Shown here: positions 1-5,503 of the stretch, in pieces
Layout: each line of letters starts with the position of its first letter
Numbering within the stretch: the first letter of the stretch is position 1
DNA from: Saprospiraceae bacterium
Lineage (GTDB): Bacteria > Bacteroidota > Bacteroidia > Chitinophagales > Saprospiraceae
Direction: 5' to 3'
DNA length: 6,946 bases
Assembly: GCA_007128085.1 (NCBI GenBank)
Contig: SKYC01000208.1
Location: 1 to 6,946, forward strand
Notes under the pieces: generated by a model
What the model was told of the DNA's origin: nothing
Seen by the model: only the letters and a program-made list of their open reading frames with translations
Database searches by the model: none
Translations under genes and position numbers: made by a program

Positions 1-117
1 AACAGCAAAATGAGAATATTTTTGGGTTAGTTCTGCTTGAAAAGAATTCTTCTTATTGGTTTTTCTGAAATAGTCAATCAGGACAGATGTGTCCAGGCAA
101 ATTAATTCACTCTCCAT
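1..117 (-). CDS. PIN-domain (VapC-like) ribonuclease toxin, N-terminal fragment
   Basis: Only the first 39 codons lie in the window; the gene runs off the left edge. The translation begins MESELICLDTSVLIDYFRK, the opening beta strand and helix of PIN domains, with D9 as the first of the conserved acidic residues that bind the catalytic metal and T10-S11 after it. PIN proteins of this kind are mostly VapC toxins that cleave tRNA or rRNA and are held in check by a co-transcribed antitoxin. The ATG at 117 is the only plausible start, because a TAA stop lies in frame three codons upstream; an AGGAAA sits rather far (about 14 bases) before it. The gene follows the oxygenase by 48 bases on the same strand. 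No antitoxin gene is seen before it, where VapB usually lies, so it may be solitary or have its partner beyond the edge. The remaining catalytic residues cannot be checked here. Confidence 0.75.
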   Translation of the reverse strand, partial: MESELICLDTSVLIDYFRKTNKKNSFQAELTQKYSHFAV

Positions 118-165
118 TGATTAAAAGTGTTTCCTGTTACTGAAAAGCTTGTTATCATTTCTGTC

Positions 166-2343
166 TTAATTAGTCATCAGTTGTTTCAACAGATTCACAT
201 CTTTTTTCCATTTCTTAAGTTCGCGTTCAAATGATTCACGGGTTTTGGAAATTCTTAAAGTATGAGGAGAGCCTTTTCTTATAGTTGTTGTCGATAAATC
301 TACCTTTTCTCTTTTTATAGCTTCTTCCACTTCAGATCTTTCTGCCATCTTTCTTTTAAGGTCAAAAACGTGTTCAAAAGGGGATTCCATAAAGGATTGG
401 AGCATTTTCCAAATTTTTTCATTGTACCTGGAATCGGGCAGGGAACGTCTCCAGTCAGCAGGTGGTTGGGGTTTATTTTCTGCTCTTTTCTGCAAAAAGG
501 TTTTACAAAATTCTACGAGTATCTGATGTAAGCTTGTTTTGGTTCTTTCTGATAATAATAGAGGTGCCAATGTTTTATGAAGGTATTTCAAGTCTGTATT
601 TGAAACTATCGGTTGACTCACTTCCTTCACCCAGCGGTGATCAGGTGAAAATTTATTTTCAATCCACATTAAGTCAGAAATCGCCCCGGCACTAAATTGA
701 ATAGATGTTATATAGTCGAGGTTTTTAACGTATTTGGGCAATGCTTTAGTTTGTTTCTGAGCAAGGACAATCGTTTTAGGGCTTAAAGCCATATGGCAAA
801 TAATCGAAAGTATTTTTTCAAATACAGGTAGATCCGGATTATTACCCAACCTCCCAAAAATATGAAGGCTTGATTTTTCGGGCAACCATTCCCACATCTT
901 CTGCCAGGAGTCCACGTCTATTTTTACAAATAACATTTGAAGACGATCACAATCTGTATGGAGAAAAAATGATGAGTTCTTTTGCTGAATTAACCAATCT
1001 GCTACAACATTATAATTGGCATCGATTGTGCCATGAATATCATCATTCAAACCGGCGGATAGAATGTCATTGACAGCTTTTATTTCCTTTGTAGAAACCT
1101 GGCCGGTGCGATTAAAGTAGTCAATCCACTCCAATTGGTTAGTGGTTTTTTGATTTCTTAATAATTGGGCGTTTTGCACAGGTGACCAAATTACTACTGC
1201 TCCGTAATGATACCAATGCAACAGATCCGGACCGTAATTTCCCATATAACCTGTCGATTCTTTAACAATGGGTTCGTCTTCATCCAGGGAAAAGGATGTA
1301 ATCAAATCATCTTCCTCAAACTTGACCGAACCCAGCACCGGAAGTTCGTTTTGATCCCAATGCTCAATATCCAACCATTCATCAAAAACTTCAACCATTT
1401 CAGCATCATCGTCTCCGGCAACTTCCCCGTATCCATAGTAACCACTGTCAGCTGGAAGTCCCTCTTTAAAGGAGGTAATTAAACACAATTTGGCGTAAAA
1501 TCCCAAATTTTTTGCAGCCCTTAACAGTGCCTCGGCTCTGCAACGATCGTTGAGTTTTAATCGCTCATAAGCAAAATTCGCCGGGGTGTACTGATGTCCC
1601 AAAAGAATTATATATGGCTTTTCTCTGGGGTTTTTTGCAAGCACCCCTGCGAGTTTATCTGCATGACTGTTGACCGATTGCAATTCTATTTTTGCTCCAG
1701 TCTTTTTTTGCACAAGGTTGTACACCAGGCAGATTCGATAGCCGGATTCCAATGGTTTTACTTCGTGATCACAATCCGCATAAAACGCAGAAAAGTTAAT
1801 GCGATAGTTGCCTGCATCACGTGAAAAATCCGCCACCTGTTCTTCACCTTCAAACCGAACAACCAATTCACCTCCGGTATATTTTGAAGGAAAACCGACA
1901 ACCAATGAGCCAAACATACCACTTTCCTTCTCAGAATCTTTATGCGGTAAAAAGAAGTCTCCTTTTTCATACAGAAGGAGTTTATATAAATTAGCCTCCA
2001 CCGTATACTCCTCCAGACCCAACTCTTTTTTTATTTTTATTATGGTTTGATTCAGGAACTTGGCCCATTGTGGATTGGTAAAACTCAGTTTGTCCGCATC
2101 AATCTCCCACGCACTTCTCACATCTGTATCCAAAATGGTTTCGCTTCCATGCCCAAAGGGTGCTTTCCGGGCCACCTGAATCAATGCCTTGGCCTGTAAT
2201 TCCTGAAAAGGAAAGGCAATTTCGCCCAGTCCTTCCACTTGTAATCCGGGAAACACGAAATCAGTAGTTTGCACATCGGCAAATTTGCCGCTGCCTTTTA
2301 AATCTCGTAAACACTCGAGAATGGAGGTTTTTAAATGTTGCAT
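166..2343 (-). CDS. Large 2-oxoglutarate/Fe(II)-dependent oxygenase with long uncharacterised C-terminal region
   Basis: The 725-residue protein carries a prolyl-4-hydroxylase-type 2OG-Fe(II) oxygenase domain at about residues 113-212. Visible ligands are H134 and D136 (LPHKDSEK), H193 (DCDHEV), and R203 (SGYRICLVYNL), the expected 2-oxoglutarate carboxylate binder; a TGGELVVRF strand (156-163) lies between. Such enzymes couple 2OG decarboxylation to hydroxylation or demethylation of a substrate, which cannot be named here. The other ~510 residues match no domain I can name. They include a patch at 364-386 (TGYMGNYG..HWYHYGAVVIW) and a basic helical end from 690 (KGSPHTLRISKTRESFEREL). From memory, both patches recur in large fungal and bacterial 2OG oxygenases, so they probably belong to the family rather than to a fusion. 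No signal peptide is seen, so it is probably cytoplasmic. The ATG at 2343 has no Shine-Dalgarno match. The gene is intact and more AT-rich than the genes to its right; a PIN gene follows it. Confidence 0.85.
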   Translation of the reverse strand: MQHLKTSILECLRDLKGSGKFADVQTTDFVFPGLQVEGLGEIAFPFQELQAKALIQVARKAPFGHGSETILDTDVRSAWEIDADKLSFTNPQWAKFLNQTIIKIKKELGLEEYTVEANLYKLLLYEKGDFFLPHKDSEKESGMFGSLVVGFPSKYTGGELVVRFEGEEQVADFSRDAGNYRINFSAFYADCDHEVKPLESGYRICLVYNLVQKKTGAKIELQSVNSHADKLAGVLAKNPREKPYIILLGHQYTPANFAYERLKLNDRCRAEALLRAAKNLGFYAKLCLITSFKEGLPADSGYYGYGEVAGDDDAEMVEVFDEWLDIEHWDQNELPVLGSVKFEEDDLITSFSLDEDEPIVKESTGYMGNYGPDLLHWYHYGAVVIWSPVQNAQLLRNQKTTNQLEWIDYFNRTGQVSTKEIKAVNDILSAGLNDDIHGTIDANYNVVADWLIQQKNSSFFLHTDCDRLQMLFVKIDVDSWQKMWEWLPEKSSLHIFGRLGNNPDLPVFEKILSIICHMALSPKTIVLAQKQTKALPKYVKNLDYITSIQFSAGAISDLMWIENKFSPDHRWVKEVSQPIVSNTDLKYLHKTLAPLLLSERTKTSLHQILVEFCKTFLQKRAENKPQPPADWRRSLPDSRYNEKIWKMLQSFMESPFEHVFDLKRKMAERSEVEEAIKREKVDLSTTTIRKGSPHTLRISKTRESFERELKKWKKDVNLLKQLMTN

Positions 2344-2491
2344 CGGAGGAATAATTTTTCACAAATAAAAGGAAAAAAAATCTTTCAAAAAGTATCGGAT
2401 TCGTTTTACCACTTATGCAAATTTCCATTTTTTGGCTTTCAATTAACCTGAGTTGGATTGTTATAACCCACATAAAAATTTACAAATCAAT

Positions 2492-2521
2492 GTTTTACAC
2501 ATTTTGTACATATTGTAAAAC
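2492..2521. promoter_or_regulatory. Inverted repeat GTTTTACA-N14-TGTAAAAC with two TnTACA half-sites 11 bases apart
   Basis: The arms GTTTTACA (2492-2499) and TGTAAAAC (2514-2521) are perfect reverse complements. Inside, TTTACA (2494-2499) and TGTACA (2505-2510) are direct repeats with an 11-base period, both fitting TnTACA. CarH/LitR-type MerR-family regulators are known to bind 11-base direct repeats with this core, so a MerR-like operator is one reading; a dimeric repressor on the outer arms is another. It sits about 150-180 bases upstream of the oxygenase start. No regulator gene is in the window, so the assignment is inference. Confidence 0.35.
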
Positions 2522-2610
2522 TAAATTAATGTACCTTAATTTTTAATTTTTTAATCCTTTGAAAGCTTACTTTTAATATATTACACCCTATACGTTCTTC
2601 CTTTTTCTTG

Positions 2611-2626
2611 ATTTATCTCGATAAAT
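2611..2626. promoter_or_regulatory. 16-base near-perfect palindrome, possible operator
   Basis: ATTTATC-TC-GATAAAT has perfect 7-base arms around a 2-base centre. The size and symmetry suit a site for a dimeric helix-turn-helix regulator, but I cannot match it to a named consensus. It lies about 270 bases upstream of the oxygenase. In DNA this AT-rich, 7-base arms can occur by chance, hence the low confidence. Confidence 0.3.
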
Positions 2627-2708
2627 TTTCAAAAACGCGCCATGTCTACGCAGTTTTTTAACTCGTTCCCAATTAATTGAAAAAGAATTATGATTTGCGA
2701 TAATAATC

Positions 2709-2759
2709 GAACTCAGGATAAAAATATTTTATTTTGAATATGGGTGAACCCCTGAGTTC
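2709..2759. repeat. Inverted repeat GAACTCAGG-N33-CCTGAGTTC
   Basis: Nine-base perfect arms (2709-2717 and 2751-2759) enclose a 33-base AT-rich spacer that includes the palindrome AAAATATTTT. The right arm can also pair locally (TGAAC at 2745-2749 with GTTCA at 2756-2760), so two structures compete. Neither strand has a T-run after it, so it is not a normal terminator. It lies just beyond the Dps terminator on the leftward reading. Confidence 0.35.
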
Positions 2760-2841
2760 ATATATCCTGTGAATGCGAGAAAAAATAGGAGGTAACTAAA
2801 ACCAGCATGTCCCTACCCAACCGCTTTTGCCGGACTAAACC

Positions 2842-2874
2842 AAAAAAAAATGACCGAACTTATGCCCGGCCATT
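2842..2874 (-). terminator. Rho-independent terminator after the dps-like gene
   Basis: Read on the minus strand, AATGGCCG pairs with CGGTCATT (8 pairs, one G-U) around a 10-base loop, followed by a run of nine T (A2842-A2850 on the plus strand; the last stem pairs share its start). It begins 52 bases after the Dps stop codon and has no other gene to serve. It should end the persulfide dioxygenase-Dps transcript and separate it from the oxygenase. Confidence 0.8.
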
Positions 2875-2926
2875 CTTATGTACACTTTACTGTTTATTTT
2901 TGAAATGGGAATACCATTCATTTGGA

Positions 2927-3403
2927 TTAACGCTTGGCCCAGGCCGAAAACATCCAGTGCCTCTGTTCGGTTCGCTTCATGTAACCCGTTATGAGATCTT
3001 CTGTAGCGCTATCGTCGATTTCTTCAGCAGCGCTTATGGCTTCGACCATGAAAGAGAGCAAAAATTCGTAGTCTTTAATGACCTCTTCGACCATCTTTTT
3101 GGCCGAAAGATCCGTACCTGCTTCTGAAATCTCGGACACCTTCAGGTAGTCTGCCAATGTGCTCAATGGCTTGTGACCAAATACCCTGATTCTCTCGGCG
3201 ATCTCATCAATTTGCAATTTCACCTGATCGTACTCCTCTTCAAATTGATCGTGAAGTTCGAAAAAATCGGGACCCTCTACATTCCAGTGAAAGTTTCTCA
3301 ACTTCTGGTAATGCACTTGAAAATTGGCCAATAATTTATTTAAAGCGTCTACAATCTCTTTGGTTTCTTCGCTTGAGAAACCCAATTTTTTATATTCTTT
3401 CAT
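2927..3403 (-). CDS. dps: Dps-family ferritin-like DNA-protection/iron-storage protein
   Basis: The 158-residue product has the length and pattern of Dps proteins, which form 12-subunit cytoplasmic shells that oxidise Fe(II) with hydrogen peroxide and store the iron as mineral. The intersubunit ferroxidase ligands are visible at the usual spacing: H39 (NFHWNVEG), H51 (FFELHDQFEEEYD), E55, D66 and E70 (DEIAER). E55 stands where E. coli Dps has aspartate (D67), a conservative change. There is no lysine-rich N-terminal tail like that of E. coli Dps, although K2, K5 and K6 are present, so DNA binding is uncertain. The start at 3403 is followed by MKEYKKLGF. The gene follows the persulfide dioxygenase by only 39 bases, with no promoter box seen in the gap, and is closed by a strong terminator, so the two are probably one transcript. 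Confidence 0.93.
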   Translation of the reverse strand: MKEYKKLGFSSEETKEIVDALNKLLANFQVHYQKLRNFHWNVEGPDFFELHDQFEEEYDQVKLQIDEIAERIRVFGHKPLSTLADYLKVSEISEAGTDLSAKKMVEEVIKDYEFLLSFMVEAISAAEEIDDSATEDLITGYMKRTEQRHWMFSAWAKR

Positions 3404-3442
3404 TCGTTTCAGTTTTTTGTTTAAAAAATATTTTCAAATTAT

Positions 3443-4813
3443 TTAGTCCGTGTATTCCTCAACTGCTTCGCTGAGGTCCACTACCTTTATTTTTTTGTCC
3501 TTCAACTCCTTTTCCACTATGCTTCTTCCCGCAGCCGATCGGTATCCGCCCGCACAATGAACCAAAACCGGTTTGTCGGTCGGAATTTCATCTACTCTTT
3601 GGCGCAATTCATTGAGCGGAATATGAAGCGCGTTTTCAAAAAACAAGCCCTCCTCCACTTCGCTGTCGTTTCGGATGTCGAGTATCGTCCAACCGCTCTT
3701 GTTTTTCTCAAATTCCCGCTTGTCAAAAGCAGGGGATGTTTTTTCACCGTACTCCAGGACAAAGGCGCCTTCAATTCTCCCCTCGTAGGCAATCTTAGCC
3801 GTCCTTCTCACCAGCATTTCCAAAGTGTCCTGATCTTCAGCTGCCAGGTAATAGGGCTCATCGGGATTCACTATACTTCCCAACCAGGTTTCAAATTTAT
3901 TCCCATTCATCAAATTGATGGAATTCGGCAGATGACCGCTTCTGAAATCTTCGGCAGACCTCGTATCTATAACAATAATATTGGGGTCGAGTTGTTTCAG
4001 ATCCTGCTCGTTTTTTACGGGTCCCCAGAACTTCACCTCATCCACTGAATTTTGAAAATCGTACGCTCCACCCTTATTTACACTCACATTGTAACCAAAG
4101 TAAGTCGGAATAAACGGTTGATCAGAAGTAATTTCCTGTATAAACTCTTCCCTGGTCATGTCCTGCATGGACCAATTGGTCATCTTTTCGGCACCAATGG
4201 TACTGGAATCCTCTTCACTCAATGCTTTTCCGCAAAGTGTACCCGAACCGTGTGCGGGCGCGACAACTACATCGTCGTCCAGTGTCATCAGTTTATCCCT
4301 GAGTGAATCGTACATCTGACCGGCCAATTCTTCCCTTTTGGCCATCATGGCACCGGCTTTTTCTCTGAGGTCGGGTCGACCACAATCTCCGATAAAAAGA
4401 GTATCTCCGGTAAATACATATCGATCCTTGCCGTCGTGATTCAAGACAATACAAATGCTGTCCGGCGAGTGTCCGGGCGTATTGATCGCTCTGAGACTCA
4501 CACCGTTTTCCAGTTCAATTTTGTCCCCCTCATCAAACGTGCGGTGGGGATAATCCGCCTCTACCAGTTTACTTACGTAAATAGTGGCGCCGGTCTTTTT
4601 GTGGATTTCCAAATGAGAACTCGCAAAATCGGCATGCGGGTGTGTTTCTATAACTCCGGCAATCTGCGCTCCGTGCCTCCTGGCAAAATCAAAATAAATT
4701 TTAGGGTCGCGTTGAGGGTCTACCAAAACCACTTTTTTGCCCGATAAAATAGCGTATGAATAATGTGCCAAAGGCTTATCTTCAAATTGTTTTACTGAGA
4801 ATTGTTGATCCAT
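3443..4813 (-). CDS. CstB-like persulfide dioxygenase-pseudorhodanese-rhodanese fusion
   Basis: The 456-residue protein starts with a metallo-beta-lactamase-fold domain (about 1-240) of the persulfide dioxygenase type: H58-P-H60-A-D62-F63, H115 (TPGHSPDS), D137 (FTGDTLF) and H188 (APAHGSGTLCG). Two rhodanese modules follow. The first (about 270-360, VIDTRSAEDFRSGHLPNSINL) has no cysteine in its active-site loop and is a pseudorhodanese. The second (about 370-456) has the catalytic loop C420-A-G-G-Y-R425. This order matches Staphylococcus aureus CstB, which oxidises persulfide sulfur and makes thiosulfate. The expected role is cytoplasmic detoxification of sulfide-derived persulfides. F63 replaces the last histidine of the classic HxHxDH motif, which fits a mononuclear iron site. 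The start is at 4813, with AAGGAG only two bases before the ATG. Upstream lie a -7 box and a CRP/FNR-like palindrome; Dps follows. Confidence 0.9.
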   Translation of the reverse strand: MDQQFSVKQFEDKPLAHYSYAILSGKKVVLVDPQRDPKIYFDFARRHGAQIAGVIETHPHADFASSHLEIHKKTGATIYVSKLVEADYPHRTFDEGDKIELENGVSLRAINTPGHSPDSICIVLNHDGKDRYVFTGDTLFIGDCGRPDLREKAGAMMAKREELAGQMYDSLRDKLMTLDDDVVVAPAHGSGTLCGKALSEEDSSTIGAEKMTNWSMQDMTREEFIQEITSDQPFIPTYFGYNVSVNKGGAYDFQNSVDEVKFWGPVKNEQDLKQLDPNIIVIDTRSAEDFRSGHLPNSINLMNGNKFETWLGSIVNPDEPYYLAAEDQDTLEMLVRRTAKIAYEGRIEGAFVLEYGEKTSPAFDKREFEKNKSGWTILDIRNDSEVEEGLFFENALHIPLNELRQRVDEIPTDKPVLVHCAGGYRSAAGRSIVEKELKDKKIKVVDLSEAVEEYTD

Positions 4814-4850
4814 TGCTCCTTCTTTTTTGTGTTAAACTTAAATACAACTA

Positions 4851-4858
4851 CAAAGATA
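4851..4858 (-). promoter_or_regulatory. Bacteroidota-type -7 promoter box (TATCTTTG) for the persulfide dioxygenase-dps unit
   Basis: On the minus strand TATCTTTG fits the TAnnTTTG -7 consensus exactly. It lies 37 bases before the start codon, giving a leader of about 30 bases. No TTG -33 element is found at the usual 17-19 base spacing; the CRP/FNR-like palindrome occupies roughly that position instead, which suggests an activator-dependent promoter. Confidence 0.6.
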
Positions 4859-4879
4859 AGAGGCGGTTTGCACGAATTC

Positions 4880-4895
4880 AGTGACTTATATCACA
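4880..4895. promoter_or_regulatory. CRP/FNR-type operator AGTGA-N6-TCACA
   Basis: AGTGACTTATATCACA has GTGA/TCAC arms around six bases and differs at one position from the classic CRP half-site layout TGTGA-N6-TCACA. Its centre is at 4887.5. With the -7 box at 4851-4858 and a start of transcription near 4847, the centre falls at about -40, close to the -41.5 of class II CRP/FNR activation. The site therefore probably controls the leftward persulfide dioxygenase-Dps transcript. Which CRP/FNR-family protein binds cannot be told from the site. Confidence 0.55.
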
Positions 4896-4942
4896 TTGGG
4901 CGTCAATTAGACTCAACTCCAATCTTCCAGAAGGTTGCAGGA

Positions 4943-5230
4943 TCAAAACTTAATAAGTTTACTGAGATGTTGGAAACCCTCATTGAAGGAATCTGCACTT
5001 TTGCTGAATACATCTTTTGCTTCTTTCCATTTATCATCGGCAACCGATTCCATTTCTTCGAGTTGTTTTTCCAACTCGGACTTTTGAGACTTCAGTTGCT
5101 CCAATCTCAAATTGAACTCCTTCTTTGCCGATTCGCTAACGCGATCTTTTTCATCTTCTAGTTCACCAATCTTGACAAACAACTCATCAATTTTCTGTTT
5201 GGCTCTCATTTTAAATTCTATCCTGTTCAT
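4943..5230 (-). CDS. Small coiled-coil protein, resembling sll1863-type stress-response proteins
   Basis: This 95-residue protein has almost no aromatic or cysteine residues in its first two thirds and is dense in Lys, Glu, Leu and Gln. Residues about 10-65 show heptad-like spacing (IDELFVKIGELEDEKDRV, then LEQLKSQKSELEKQLEEME) and should form a long coiled coil. A short amphipathic end follows (DDKWKEAKDVFSKSADSFNEGFQHLSKLIKF). The overall pattern, a charged coiled coil and then a W-K-x-A-type helix with spaced phenylalanines, resembles the small sll1863-type stress proteins, but that link is from memory and weak. No signal peptide or membrane segment is seen. The ATG at 5230 has AAGGA about six bases upstream; an in-frame ATG eight codons in is a less likely start. 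It lies 129 bases before the persulfide dioxygenase in the same direction, with no clear terminator between them. Confidence 0.75.
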   Translation of the reverse strand: MNRIEFKMRAKQKIDELFVKIGELEDEKDRVSESAKKEFNLRLEQLKSQKSELEKQLEEMESVADDKWKEAKDVFSKSADSFNEGFQHLSKLIKF

Positions 5231-5503
5231 TTTTTCCTTTTTTTGTATAAATATAACTACTTGAAAAACAGAAATTAACGGTAATTGTTCAATTGCTATT
5301 GGGTCTCTGATGGACAGAAATTCCTTAAATTTTAGTCGTTAAATCCTATAGTTGTCTGCTGAATACTACTTACAATTCCTTTGTAGGAGGGGATTATTCT
5401 CAAAGTCGAGAAGCGTTTATTCTCACACGGATACGCAATTCAAAAAAGGGTATTAACTTAATGGTTGATTTTGTGGTTAACCTTCAGAAAGAATTTCAAA
5501 AAA
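5231..5503. other. Divergent intergenic region
   Basis: This 273-base region separates the leftward coiled-coil gene from the rightward oxidoreductase and should hold promoters for both. Leftward, TATATTTA (minus strand of 5248-5255) is one mismatch from the TAnnTTTG box but would give a very short leader. Rightward, TATAGTTG (5347-5354) and TGATTTTG (5466-5473) are each one mismatch away, with no clear TTG element. There is a short inverted repeat AATTG-TT-CAATT at 5283-5294 and a 9-base direct repeat TTATTCTCA at 5394-5402 and 5417-5425. None is strong enough to call as a site. Confidence 0.5.

Larger units (their letters stand above)
2344..2926. other. AT-rich intergenic region between dps-like gene and oxygenase gene
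   Basis: This 583-base stretch has no credible gene. It lies downstream of the Dps gene and upstream of the oxygenase, both read leftward. At the right end is the Dps terminator; the rest should hold the oxygenase promoter. I find no perfect TAnnTTTG box on the minus strand; the best is TTTATTTG (one mismatch) near 2362-2369, with a TTG about 16 bases upstream, which is weak. Three separate inverted repeats (2492-2521, 2611-2626, 2709-2759) are listed on their own. The stretch 2521-2580 is especially A+T rich. No tRNA, riboswitch or mobile-element end was recognised. Confidence 0.7.

Noticed and set aside
2261..2473. Minus-strand 70-codon frame overlapping the oxygenase start
   Set aside because: Its 3' part is the oxygenase coding region in another frame, and the rest is AT-rich intergenic sequence with no family resemblance.
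2807..3127. Plus-strand 106-codon frame preceded by AGGAGG (around 2788-2793)
   Set aside because: Most of it lies antisense to the well-supported Dps gene and its first part overlaps the Dps terminator; the AGGAGG is about 13 bases from the ATG, and the protein has no recognisable pattern.
4920..4940. Possible terminator after the coiled-coil gene (CTTC-TG-GAAG)
   Set aside because: A two-base loop cannot form a proper hairpin and there is no T-run.
5394..5425. Direct repeat TTATTCTCA, 23 bases apart
   Set aside because: It is only two short copies in AT-rich DNA, with no relation to a convincing promoter; it may be chance.
5465..5503. Extension of the oxidoreductase to a TTG start at 5465
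   Set aside because: The 13 extra residues (MILWLTFRKNFKK) precede the usual start of the Rossmann strand; the ATG at 5504 fits the family better.
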